DNA from: Krasilnikovozyma curviuscula
Lineage: Eukaryota > Basidiomycota > Tremellomycetes > Cystofilobasidiales > Mrakiaceae
Length of the DNA stretch: 64,000 bases
Assembly: GCA_014825775.1 (NCBI GenBank)
Contig: MVAQ01000028.1
Span: 1-64,000 of the forward strand
Direction: 5' to 3'
Under the pieces are notes generated by a model. That model saw only the letters and a list, made by a program, of their open reading frames with translations. It did no database searches and was not told the origin of the DNA. Position 1 is the stretch's first letter. Each line of letters begins with the position of its first letter. Shown in pieces: positions 1-10,041 of this stretch. The position numbers were made by a program, and so were the translations under genes.

Positions 1-1802
1 ACCACCCGCTGAACCTGAAGGTCATTCAACGTCACGACAAGACCATTGAATCCATCATCACTTCCGTCAGTTATGTCGTCCTGTACGACCACGACGGCAC
101 CACCTGGAAGAAGGCCGGCACAGAAGGAAGCCTATTTGTATGCTCAAGGTAGGTCAATCCCTTCTTCCATTTCCATCCTTACAGATCACGAGAGCTGGGC
201 GACCGACTCGTTTTTATTATCCTTATTTCTTCGAATGTCCGTCCGCTGCCTTTTTGTTTTTAGGTCGACAGCAAAACCCCCTCTCAGCCTGCTGATACTC
301 AACCGTTCGTCCCCTATCAACTGGGAGCTTGCTCTCACTGGTGACATTGGCCTGGATATACAAGGAAAGGTCATCATGCTGCTGGACACCAAAATGCCTA
401 ATGGTAAGTATCGGTCGTCAGTTGTATCTACATCAGAAACTACAAGTTTTTTTCTTACTTCAATATTCTCATCCACAGCTAAAGCAATTGGATTATGGGT
501 CCACGAAGCATCGGAGGCTGAAAAACTACTGAAGGAACTCATTGAGTGCGTTTGCTCCTGACTTCCTTGACCGGCCCACCATTGGCCGGCCTATGTGACC
601 CTTTAAAATTGCTGCTGATTTCTCTGATGAACTTCACTTACAGCCTCCGTAACACACAACGAACACCAGACTACGTGCCCCCTCAGCCTCAGAAACTGCA
701 GCAACCACCCAAACCTGCCACTCCGCCTATTTCATCACCTATCCCGGCTCTCATCCAACCGCAGATACTAGGCAAGGTTCAACAACCATCAAATGGATCC
801 ATGGCTTTCAATGAAATACTTGCCAAATTGTCATCCCAACCACCGCCCACCACCCAATCTCGATCCGTAGTGCCCGCCAACTCAGCAGAGCCTGTCTTAC
901 CATCACTACCCCCTCAACATCCTCCGCAACAACAACAACAGCAGAAGCCAAATAACGGCTCATTGTCCTTCAACGATATAATGGCTCGTCTGAAAATCCA
1001 ACCGCCGCCTTCGCCTTCACCTGTGCATTCCGCTAGTGCGACACCACAAGCGACACCAGAACCCTCCAGCCTCAGTAATAGCACCATCAACACACCTCCT
1101 ATTGCCGCAATTTCAGGTCTTCCTAAAACCAAAGGTGTTGAACTGTTGGACATGCTCTTCAACAACGCTGCCTCGCCATCAGCGGCGGCCGCGCCTTCGA
1201 CTCCCCCACGCCAGAACTCAGGACCTCTCCTCACATCAGCTACATACCCAGGTGGCTCCTCCAATGGTGCTCTTCTCAATCGTTCCACTTCGTCCGAACC
1301 TACCTTCGCTGATTTCCCATCTGATCAGCAAACATCCGCGCACCAGTTCCCTGGCACGCTCATACCATCAACGTCAGCATCTACCGCATCTGTCAAGAAA
1401 CAACACAAGAAACCCGTGGCTTCTCCAACTGTATCATCGTCAGTTCCGACGAAGAAGGGACACAACAAACGCGAAAATGTCGTCAGTAATTCCCTGACGG
1501 CGGGGAAATATATCCCCACTACATCGGCTATCGTACCTGCTGAAGGGGTTAGCTCTGGAAGCATACAAAATGCGATCTTGGGAGAGGTGAAGAAGGAGGA
1601 ATATGGACTGACGAGTCAGTCGCTAGGAAAGCGGGAGTTCGTGCGAGAGGTTCTTAGTTTGATTCACGTGAGTCTTCAACCGCTTTCAATTTCGCATCTT
1701 TACCTTCTGTGACTCACTTCGGGCCTTTGCGCATTAAACCAGACCAATCCAGAGTTTGTGGAAAGGTTGTACGAAAGATATCTCGCTGAAGGAGGAGGTT
1801 AG
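1..1802 (+). CDS. DCP1: mRNA-decapping enzyme subunit 1 (5' end cut by window)
   Basis: Activator of the DCP2 decapping enzyme in cytoplasmic 5'-3' mRNA decay. Exons are 1-148, 264-403, 479-545, 644-1667 and 1743-1802, and all phases agree; at least 458 residues are present and only a few N-terminal ones seem to be missing. The EVH1 fold reads NLKVIQRHDKTI, then VSYVVLYDHDG..W.KAGTEGSLFV, LLILNRSS and IGLWVHEASEAEKLL. A long proline/glutamine/serine-rich linker follows, with a CAA/CAG polyglutamine run near 929-945. The last two exons encode REFVREVLSLIH and NPEFVERLYERYL, which resemble the C-terminal trimerisation helix of animal and plant DCP1 that budding yeast lacks. The linker carries two near-identical NGS-x-x-F-N-[ED]-I-x-A-[KR]-L segments and an LLDMLF segment. 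The family call is firm; the start lies outside the window. Confidence 0.92.
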
Positions 1803-2133
1803 GCAGAAGAGGGATAAGAAGGAGGGCCTTGAAAAGGATGATGGATTTGATGAGGGAGGTTTTTCTAAAATGTGATAGAGGTCTATGTCGGGGTGTTCAA
1901 CACACTTCTTCAACTGGCGCTTTTGTTGGCTCATCGTGTATTGACACGGTGAGTCGATACGCTGGGACATAAATTTCGATTTCATCTTGTGTTTTTGCCT
2001 TCACATTCAAATTGCGAGTAGCAAGGAATGAAACACTCAGCTAAAGACGTTCCTGAACTGTTGAATGTTTTACTTGTGTGAGCTTGATCTTCGATCTTCA
2101 GCATAAGACCGCCGCCAACCGCCACCTTCTAAA
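1803..2133. other. Intergenic gap between DCP1 and SWIM/RING gene
   Basis: About 330 bases between two same-strand genes. It should hold the DCP1 3' end and the promoter of the next gene. I see no further open frame with splice support and no RNA gene. Confidence 0.6.
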
Positions 2134-3815
2134 ATGGACACCTACTACCCTAACGATCCTAGCCACCCTTCATCCAGCTCCAATTCCCATCACTCGTACC
2201 GTCAGAGCTACTTATCGCCCTCGGCCCAGCCTTCATCGTCGAAGAGAGTTATCAACTACGCTGAGGAAGACGAAGAATCCGTTAAAGCTCCTAAGACACG
2301 AAAGAGAAGGGCTAAATCTAGTCTAGTGAGTGCTCAATTTATTCAATCAATTGCTGGTAGCAGTATACTGACTTCTTTGTTCTCCAGAAGACTGAGAAGA
2401 GATTGGCGAGGTACTGTCACACGTCTATTCCCCGGACTTTTAGATGATGCGCTCATTTCTTTCCCTCGTTTGAACAGAATTCGAATAAAGCCACCGGTTG
2501 CAGTTCTAGAAAGACGTGAGTATTAGTTTCCACAGCCAAAATTAGCTTGATGCTGAGTGGTACTGCAGTCGACCGTGTCAGGTCCCAGCGAATGTTCCTC
2601 GTCGCTAGAGAACGTCCTGCAGCCAACTCAGAGACTGGAGAAGTACAGCTGGTGAGAGTTTTCCTTCTCTAAAGTTAGGGGTTTTTCATTTGCTTACCTG
2701 CGTTCGTGCCCTGGTTCGGATGCTTGACTCGGACGCAGGTCGAAACCTTCTCCGTCTTAGGCTCGACAGGAAATGTCTACACAATCATCATAGGAGGTCA
2801 GCGTTTTCTTCCATTGGCTGTTGTTGCTAGCTATTCCCAGAATCGGATACACTTTGTACAAAATTGGCGATGTCATAGTTCCCGCGAGACTGACTTTACA
2901 TCTTTGCAGGCCAACCAAGCTGCGACTGCCCAGACGCCATCAAAGGAAATACTTGCAAACACATCATTTTTATTATGATCAAAGTGCTGGGTGTCCCTGA
3001 GACGTCTTCAAATTGGTATCAAAAAGCGCTGCTCGTGGGTGGAGAATTCATCTCTCGCCATTGTTTCCTTCCTTTTAAGACTGACTCGCTATCCTCATGG
3101 ATCCAGAATTCAGAGTTAAAAGAGATTTTCGACAATGCACCACCACCGCCAGCTTTGAAGCGAGTCATGGTGACGCAGAAAGCTCTGAAAGTCTACCGGC
3201 AAGCTAAAGGATTGGAGGTTAGCTCAGAAGACGACACTGTTGAAGAAGCAGAAGAAGCAGAAGAGGTTGGTAGTATCAAAAAGAAACTGCCTGAAGAGGA
3301 TGATGATTGGTGAGCTCTTTGCTACTTCCTGTGATTACACTCAGTGCTGATGTCCCAAGTTTTGTTTTGTTATGGTTGTTCGTGCAGTCCTATCTGCTAC
3401 GACACTCTTGATGCCTCTGACAAGAGTCTGGAATTTTGCTTGAATCTAGATGGTGGTTGTGGTAAAGCCATCCATGGAGTTTGTGTTCAACAATGGCTAA
3501 AATCTGTTCGTAGAAGTGGGAAAGATGTTCGTGAGCCATCTCAAAATCTGGTCCCAGCATTGTTGTCTGACGTACTCCATCCATTAAATTTTGCAGGCAA
3601 CTTGTGTCTATTGCCGTGCCAAGTGGATCTCTTTGAGTTCATCATCAGTTGGATCATCCAATTCCGGTCCCTCCTACTCTGGCTCATACCTCAACTTGGC
3701 TCAAACAGCAGGGACGAACACAAAAAGAGACACCTCAAGCTACTATCATGGTCCAATCCCCGGCCGTTCTTACGGAAGAGAAGATACTGATGCGAGGTAC
3801 AGAGACGACTTCTAA
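2134..3815 (+). CDS. SWIM zinc-finger and RING-finger protein (E3 ubiquitin-ligase-like)
   Basis: Nine exons (2134-2325, 2388-2410, 2478-2515, 2569-2651, 2739-2796, 2910-3034, 3080-3309, 3388-3526, 3597-3815) join in phase to 368 residues. A basic, serine-rich N-terminus precedes a SWIM motif at about residues 135-150 (C-D-C, eight residues, C-K-H). An acidic linker follows. From residue 250 there is a RING finger: CPICYDTL, then C-x4-H-x2-C and CVYC as the remaining zinc ligands. The SWIM-plus-RING order is that of ZSWIM2 and of the ubiquitin-ligase region of MEKK1, so a role as ubiquitin ligase is a family-based inference. The donor of the last intron is GTTCGT; the obvious GTGAGC four bases later would destroy the RING frame. 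The tail is serine/tyrosine-rich. No substrate can be inferred. Confidence 0.82.
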
Positions 3816-3997
3816 AGCAACGGAGAGATGCACAAACCTACCGAGCAGACTTGTTGTTCTTTGTATAAAATCCATCATGACCATTAATGAAACCTTGTCC
3901 TTTCATTTTGCTTGAAAATATTATAACAACATTCGAAAAGCTCCTCGCGGGTAGCGAACCGAAGAATTGACGTTGCTAGGACCTTTACCATCGCCAA

Positions 3998-4310
3998 TCA
4001 CCGCTTGTTCGACAAACCTTCCTGTGGAATGTGTCTTTCAGCATGCCCAAAGGGGGCGTTGATTATATAGAGTCCTGAAGAAAACACAGTCGTGAACCAC
4101 CGCCATCTCTCCTTCTTGACGCCATCGCACAACAGCTGGACTGTCAGCGTCAACACTGCACCAACCGAAACTGCAAATGTAATCATATGTCCCAAATTTC
4201 AAACCGATTATGAGTAGTGGAGAGCTGCAGTCAGTTGACTGTCAACTTGAAACAGCTGAACTGATGAGGATTACTAACGCTATCTGCACGGCGCAGCAGC
4301 AAAAGGACAT
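3998..4310 (-). CDS. Small hydrophobic protein, unassigned
   Basis: I do not recognise this gene. On the minus strand, exons 4310-4279, 4224-4205 and 4170-3998 join in phase to a 74-residue product. It starts MSFCCCAVQIA, continues with a hydrophobic stretch (LLIIVSVGAVLTLTVQLL), then a basic KKERWRW motif and a second moderately hydrophobic segment. The two introns have GTTAGT and GTTTGA donors and CTGCAG and TTTGCAG acceptors; the second is only 34 nt long. It lies between the convergent end of the SWIM/RING gene and the aldehyde dehydrogenase promoter. A single-pass membrane microprotein is the best reading, but a chance frame cannot be excluded. Confidence 0.35.
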
Positions 4311-4639
4311 CCAGAGATAATCAATCAGCCCGAGCTTCAGACATTACCAAGATGTGACTATGTTTAGTGATGCTATCAACTCCAGTTGTATAGATCTACC
4401 TGATCCAAAATGAATCTGTCCTCCAACCAAGCGCCTTGCGATTTTTTGTACTTAATTATTTTTTGCTTAGCTCCCGTTCAGAAACATCCCCACTTTTAAC
4501 GAGAAGTTCATAGTATTTTCTTAGTTGTCTGGCTTCCACCATTGCTTTGCTTTTGGTCGAGCAAACAGGCGCATGAAGCGCGGCAATTAGCCCTCGCCTA
4601 TCTAGCTGAAACTGCGTAAGGATCTGTCGAGCGACGCTC
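4311..4639. other. Gap upstream of aldehyde dehydrogenase
   Basis: About 330 bases between the putative minus-strand small gene and the plus-strand aldehyde dehydrogenase. A shared divergent promoter is likely. A long minus-strand open frame enters from the right, but it is the shadow of the dehydrogenase exons. Nothing else is visible. Confidence 0.5.
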
Positions 4640-7424
4640 ATGAGATCGTCTGCCATCTCAAAGCTCTTCCTGACCACATTGAACAGAACACAGACAAGAT
4701 TCCTAGTGACCAACAGAATGTCTCCCATCCTCGACACCGTCCTGCCTTCTGGCAAAGTCGCCAACGTCCCCTTGGGTCTTTTCATCAACAACGAGCGAGT
4801 AGAGCTATCCCAGTTCCATCTCAGTATTCTTTGCTGATTTATGTCTTTTTGGTGCAGATATGTTCCAGCTATCGGTGGTGAAACGTTCGACACGTACTCG
4901 CCAATGCACTCTACCAAGGAGAAAGTGATCGCCAGCCCTTCTGCAGCCCAGCCTGCTGATGTCGATTTGGCAGTGAAGCATGCTCGACAGGCATTCAAGA
5001 CCACCTGGGGTCGTAACTGTGTACCCACTGAAAGAGCTTCGTTGCTCAACAAGCTCGCAGACCTCATGGAGAGAGACATTCAGGTAAGATTCTTATCAAG
5101 AGATCTGTGTCATACAGTTTTCTTAGCTGTCAACTGATACTTTCCCTGTGACTGGATAGCTGCTAGCTGAGATCGAGGCATTTGACTCTGGTAAAGGAGT
5201 CAGGATCGTCAGAGAGGTCGATATCACCGGTAAGTGTGCCCTTCGCGCCGAGGAGAACAAACCGCGTGGACCGTCACTCCCTCTTGCTTCCGTGTACTGA
5301 ACTTGTTTGGCGGTGACTATGTTTAGATGCTATTGCGTGTTTGAGATACTACGCTGGTTGGTGTGACAAGATGGTTGGCCAGACGATCGAGGTTAACGAC
5401 ACTCAAAGATTTGTGCGTTTCTTTGCCTGATGTTGACCACTACAGCTCTTTGAGGATTTTGAGGGTTTCTGAGCACTACTCAGTAGCTCTTAAAATGCTT
5501 GATATTTTGAATAAGGAAGAAGGAGCTCGTTCGTTATATTTAGAGCGATTTGTGCTGATCTCCTCCTTTTTCGCTCTGTCCCCTCTCCCTTTGTACTTCC
5601 AGGCTTATTCTAGGCACGAACCCATTGGAGTATGTGGACAAATCATACCATGGAACTACCCTATAGGAATGTGGAGCTGGAAAGGTGAGTAGAAAGCGCC
5701 CCCGACTGAACTTGTTTCTAACCGACGCTTTGTCTTCCGCCATCTCAGTTGCGCCAGCTCTAGGTAAAGAATTAGCAAAGTCTTCTTAGCTTGGAGTATG
5801 CATATTAACTTGTTTTGCTTTACTCTTTTTAGCTGTTGGCTGTTGGTGAGTAAACCTTGGAATGCATACCTGTCTCAATTTGGACGATGCCTTACTAATC
5901 CTCTCACCCATTTTCTTTTAGTGTCATTATCAAGCCATCTGAACTTACTCCACTTTCAGCCTTGAAACTTTGTGAACTTGTCAAGGAAGCAGGCTATCCA
6001 GCTGGTGTCGTTCAGTGCTTGCCTGGCCTTGGCCCTGTTGCAGGTAATGCCATCGCTTCGCACATTGGAATCGATAAGGTTGCTTTTACTGGAAGGTAAG
6101 TCTGCGTATCATCATTTAATCGCTTTCATTTCTGTAACTCACTTTCAACTTCTGATCGGCAGCACTATCACTGGCCGTAAAATGTAGGTAACTCTCCCAT
6201 GTCCCGCCAGCGCTGGAACTAAATGACTCTCGTTTCTCCCCAGCATGGAAGCGGCTGCCAAGTCCAACCTGAAGCCAGTTACTCTCGAACTCGGTGGTAA
6301 ATCTCCGAATCTAATCTTCGAGAGCGCCGATTTGGAACAAGGTTAGCGCTTTCCCTCACACATGCTAGTTTCGCACTGACTTAACAACCTTCATGTCACA
6401 GCTACAAACTGGGCAATGCTAGGCACGTTCTACAACATGGGACAAGACTGTACTTGTGGTTCCAGAGTTTACGTCCAAGCTTCTATCTACGACAAGGTCG
6501 TGGAGATGATGGCTAAGAAAGCGCAGTTGCAGAAAATTGGTGACTCTTCTGATGAAGCTACTTTCCACGGTGTAAGCTGCACTATCTTTGTTGACTAGAA
6601 TAGAGCTGGTGCTGACTGTCTTTCTGTGTTTGTGTGGTTAGCCCCTTGTCTCAAAATCGCAGTTTGAGAAGGTCATGAGCTATATCCAGAAGGGTAAAGA
6701 TGAAGGTGCCCGATGTGTTGTTGGCGGTGAGAGATGGGGTGACGAAGGCTACTTTGTCAAGCCAACTAGTAAGCAGTACTTTCCTTACGCCTTCAACTTT
6801 CCTACTTCGCATTCTGATGGCGCCTCTCGCTACAAAACAAAAGTTTTCGCGGACGTCAACGACGAAATGACGATCGTCAAGGAAGAGATCTTTGGACCGG
6901 TCATGTCTGTCGGCAAGTTTGAAACCGAGGCTGAAGCTATCGAGTTGGCGAACAATACGACCTACGGACTTGCCGCTGGTGTCTTCTCGACTGATATCAA
7001 CCAGTGCATGAGAGTCTCGAGCGCGCTTGAAGCAGGTACCGTTTGGGTCAACATGTGTAACACTCTTGGTGAGATTTTCTTTTATCTTTATTGATGGTCC
7101 CGTGGTTCGCACTGACTCCTTTGTTTGAACTCAACAATTGATGACTGCAGCTAACAATGGTGAGTCCCACTCTATCTCTCCGTCGTTCTACACTCTTCTG
7201 AAACTGACATTCACATTGCGTCAACTTTTCAGTTCCATTCGGTGGTAAAAAACAATCTGGTATTGGTCGTGAGCTCGGTCAGTACGCTTTGGAGAACTAT
7301 ACCAGTGTCAAGGTAAGCACCGCTCTCTTGGTCTCCGTTTGATACGCCCTGCTGAACGCCATCTTTTCCACACTATTAGGCTGTTCAGATCAACTACGGT
7401 GAACAGTTCGACTGGCCAATTTAA
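4640..7424 (+). CDS. Aldehyde dehydrogenase, mitochondrial type
   Basis: NAD(P)-dependent oxidation of aldehydes such as acetaldehyde to the acid. Sixteen exons join in phase to 531 residues, the normal length for a mitochondrial ALDH with presequence: 4640-4794, 4858-5083, 5160-5229, 5327-5412, 5603-5684, 5749-5763, 5833-5845, 5922-6095, 6163-6183, 6244-6341, 6402-6571, 6642-6768, 6844-7068, 7151-7159, 7233-7312, 7380-7424. Diagnostic motifs are [33 protein letters not shown] (catalytic Glu), [10 protein letters not shown] (catalytic Cys), EEIFGPV and [15 protein letters not shown]. The first 26 residues are Arg/Ser/Thr-rich and lack acids, like a mitochondrial targeting peptide. A second Met (residue 27, at 4718) could start a cytosolic form. 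Intron 1 has a GC donor. Three exons are only 9, 13 and 15 nt long. Confidence 0.95.
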
Positions 7425-7476
7425 GGGTTGATAAGTTATGGAATTGAAATAGGGGAACGATATCTGTACATTGTTT

Positions 7477-7779
7477 TTAACGTTTTTGATGGCTAAGCCC
7501 CTTAACGGGCCGTGTCTCCTCTCTGAAAGAATAAAAATATGTATCAACAATCTCATCAGTGACTCTTTTCGACGCCAGCCTTTCAAATTTGTTGACCGTG
7601 CGTGCCAGCCGGGGAATGACAGGACCTTCTCTGAGCTTCGCACTTGCAGAAGATTCTGAATCAGTCCAACTTTTTTGAGCTTCCGCATTTCTTCCCACCT
7701 CATGCATCATCTTGAGTTCTTGCTTGCGTATATAAATTGCGCTCAGCTTGGATTGGGCGAGGTAATTGTTCTCATCCAT
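7477..7779 (-). CDS. Small acidic/basic protein, unassigned
   Basis: I do not recognise this gene. The frame from Met at 7779 gives 100 residues starting MDENNYLAQSKLSAIY, charged and rich in Lys, Arg and Glu, with no membrane segment. The same frame stays open about 80 bases upstream of that Met, so a spliced 5' exon is possible and the true start is uncertain. It ends 53 bases from the aldehyde dehydrogenase stop (convergent). It starts 80 bases from the next plus-strand gene, so the two would share a bidirectional promoter. Amino-acid composition looks coding, but no family supports it. Confidence 0.4.
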   Translation of the reverse strand: MDENNYLAQSKLSAIYIRKQELKMMHEVGRNAEAQKSWTDSESSASAKLREGPVIPRLARTVNKFERLASKRVTDEIVDTYFYSFREETRPVKGLSHQKR

Positions 7780-7858
7780 TTTCAACGCTCCGTCCCTCTT
7801 GGTTCGAACATAATATTCAATCACATCTCCAATCTGCGGTCTGCTAAATCTCTTTGAA

Positions 7859-8717
7859 ATGTCTAAAGATTCAGTACGTTACTTTTACACTCTTTGATCC
7901 TCTGTGTCTTTTTCGAGAAGAGGGAGTATTTATTTTGAATTTGGCATCTCTTCTCTCTTCAACCTTGATGCAGGTTTCCTACCCATCTCAACTCCCATCA
8001 GCAGCTTTATTCCTTGGTCTCTCAGGTGGGTCATTGTGGAAGGTCGTCAAATATGGGTACGTGCTCCCATTCTCCCCAGTAGAGATAAAGCTAGGTTGCT
8101 CCTGTCAACTGCGCGCGGCTGATCATAACCTTGCTCACGGCTTGCATACCGCAGACCCAAAGCGGCAACTGTTCCTATAGCTCTAACTGGTGTTGTAGCT
8201 GGTCCTCTCTTTGGTCTTTCGTGGTTCAACCTAGCGAATAAGCAGTATGGCGAAGGGTTGCAGATAGCCAGTTGGTTTTTCCATTACTCGCGCCGCACGG
8301 TGCTTTCACAAAACTTGAACTATCTGCTGACTTTGAAACGATCATTGACTTAGCTGCAACTTCTTGGTTGACGTTCTTTGGTGTTATCACAGCTTGGGCT
8401 GTCGCCCCTGTTCCCTTCAAAGCTGAGGCTGGACACATCCTCAGCAACAGAGTACCAGCTCTTGTTGGTAAGTGATATTTCACAGCCGTCTTGGAACTTC
8501 CAGTAAGCAAGTCACTTAGACTCTGGTTCTTCAACCATCTCGGTCTGCTGCAGTCTTCTCCTCTGCCATTTCAGGATTCTACCACCAGCGCTACCTGTCC
8601 GACCTCGCTCGACAGGGCAAAGTCGTCAGGCAATCCTTTGGGTCTATCATAAATGGAGATTTGAACTACAATGCACAACCAAGCCTTCACAAATTCTATC
8701 GACACATCGCCGAGTAG
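7859..8717 (+). CDS. Small multi-pass membrane protein, unassigned
   Basis: Exons 7859-7873, 7974-8056, 8155-8270, 8354-8467 and 8575-8717 join in phase to 156 residues. The first exon encodes only MSKDS. Three hydrophobic segments are visible: LPSAALFLGLSGGSLW, VPIALTGVVAGPLFGLSWF and SWLTFFGVITAWAVAPV. A soluble tail ends in FYRHIAE. The intron before the third segment (8271-8353) uses GTTGGT with a CTGAC branch; without it the reading frame stops. I cannot name the family. The regular splice signals and Gly-rich membrane helices make a real gene likely. Organelle or ER membrane location is only a guess. Confidence 0.62.
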
Positions 8718-9185
8718 ACTCAGCGTGTATATACCACAACATTTTCATCGGTAGAAGCTTCGCGACATTTCTGATATCCATCATCTTTTCATTGAAGTTT
8801 GGCAGATGTTCGAAGAGAGGTTATCGTCGCACTCTAGGTGTATTCTGGTTCTACTTGCCCCAACCCAACCGTCCGTTCGAATAATAAACAATGGGGTGTA
8901 AGTGCGCTGATTCGGACAAAGCGCTGTCTTCCTTATCCGCTCCTCCTCTCCAGGCCCAGTCTGCTCCATAGTTTTGAAAAATTGATATGGCGCCAGAATC
9001 CGTTGGGGTGTTTGACCGGGTCCAGGAATCGGAACCAAGGTTTTAGCCAGTCTTGAGCTCCAATTCTCGAATTTTCAACGCCACCGCGCGAGGGATTCAA
9101 AAGAGCGCCAGCCAATCGAAACTCTGCTCCCAAGCTGCCAGTCACTCCCTACTCAACTCCTTTCCCTGATCCCATTTGCACAAAG
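8718..9185. other. Gap upstream of NDUFA4-like gene
   Basis: About 470 bases with no supported frame on either strand. It should include the 3' end of the membrane-protein gene and the promoter and leader of the NDUFA4-like gene. Confidence 0.5.
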
Positions 9186-10041
9186 ATGTCTTCCCCATAC
9201 GTCCGTACCACCTACGTCGCTCCAGTCAGGCCAGCTGGTTTCACTGCCTTCAAGAAGAACTGGTGCGTTCAAACGCAAGAGGATTCCGTCGTTCCTGGAG
9301 GTACACACTGACTTTTTCTCTTTCACTTGTAATCTGCCTTGTATCTGCTCTGGGTCTGCTTTTCTGATGATCAAGGTGTGAGTAGAGCTTCTCTTCCTCG
9401 TTATTGTTTGATGACGGGACATTTTGCTGACCTGCCTCCGATTTTTTCCGTTGCGCCTGTTCCCAGGGTCCCCTGAATGTATCCCGTAAGTTTGCACTTC
9501 TTCTTCATCGGATTTTTGGACACGGATATGCTTTTGCAGAGAGGTGGTCTAGAACTGCTAAGTTGTTGCCGTGAGAAGAAATGGGTGCTGCAGGCTTGCC
9601 GCCGTGTGGCTTGAGGCGAGGGGATATACGAAACTGATTCAACTTTCTACATTTGGCTGGTTTGATAGAATCGTCGCCATCATCGCCGCTGGTGTTATCG
9701 TTCCAGGATACTACTTGGCCCGTTTGTCCCAGAGAGCTGATGGTGAGTGCGTTCCCAAACTAGACGCGGCCGTCAACTAATCTTCCGTTTCCTGCACCAG
9801 TCGTCTGGGACAAGTCCAACCCAAACCCATGGCTTTACGTCAAGCCAGGAGAAGGACAAAAGTTCATGACCCACAACGAGCCAGTTACCAAGCCGTGAGT
9901 TTACCTCCCTTCCGTCTTTTTCTCGCTGCTCGCTTTGGATACTGACTCGACCGTTTCACGTTTTTTAGATATTCCCGTAAATGGTTCCCAACTGAGGCTG
10001 ACAAGGCTAACGTTGCTCCAGTTTACACCAAGCCAGAGTAA
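9186..10041 (+). CDS. NDUFA4/MLRQ-like mitochondrial respiratory subunit
   Basis: Likely a small inner-membrane subunit of the NDUFA4 (MLRQ) family, associated with respiratory complexes I or IV. The model 9186-9300, 9467-9485, 9669-9742, 9801-9894, 9969-10041 gives 124 residues. The diagnostic part is a single hydrophobic helix (PIVAIIAAGVIVPGYYL) followed by DVVWDKSNPNPW, which resembles the CWDRNNPEPW signature of human NDUFA4. A lysine-rich tail follows. The junction between exons 1 and 2 is uncertain. The GTGCGT at 9263 is a better donor, but using it needs an additional 2-nt exon to keep frame; the GTACAC donor at 9301 keeps frame directly. A GTGTAAGT just after the stop suggests an intron in the 3' UTR. 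Confidence 0.68.

Noticed and set aside
4456..5079. A 207-codon minus-strand frame over the start of the aldehyde dehydrogenase.
   Set aside because: It lies antisense to firmly assigned exons and has no recognisable content.
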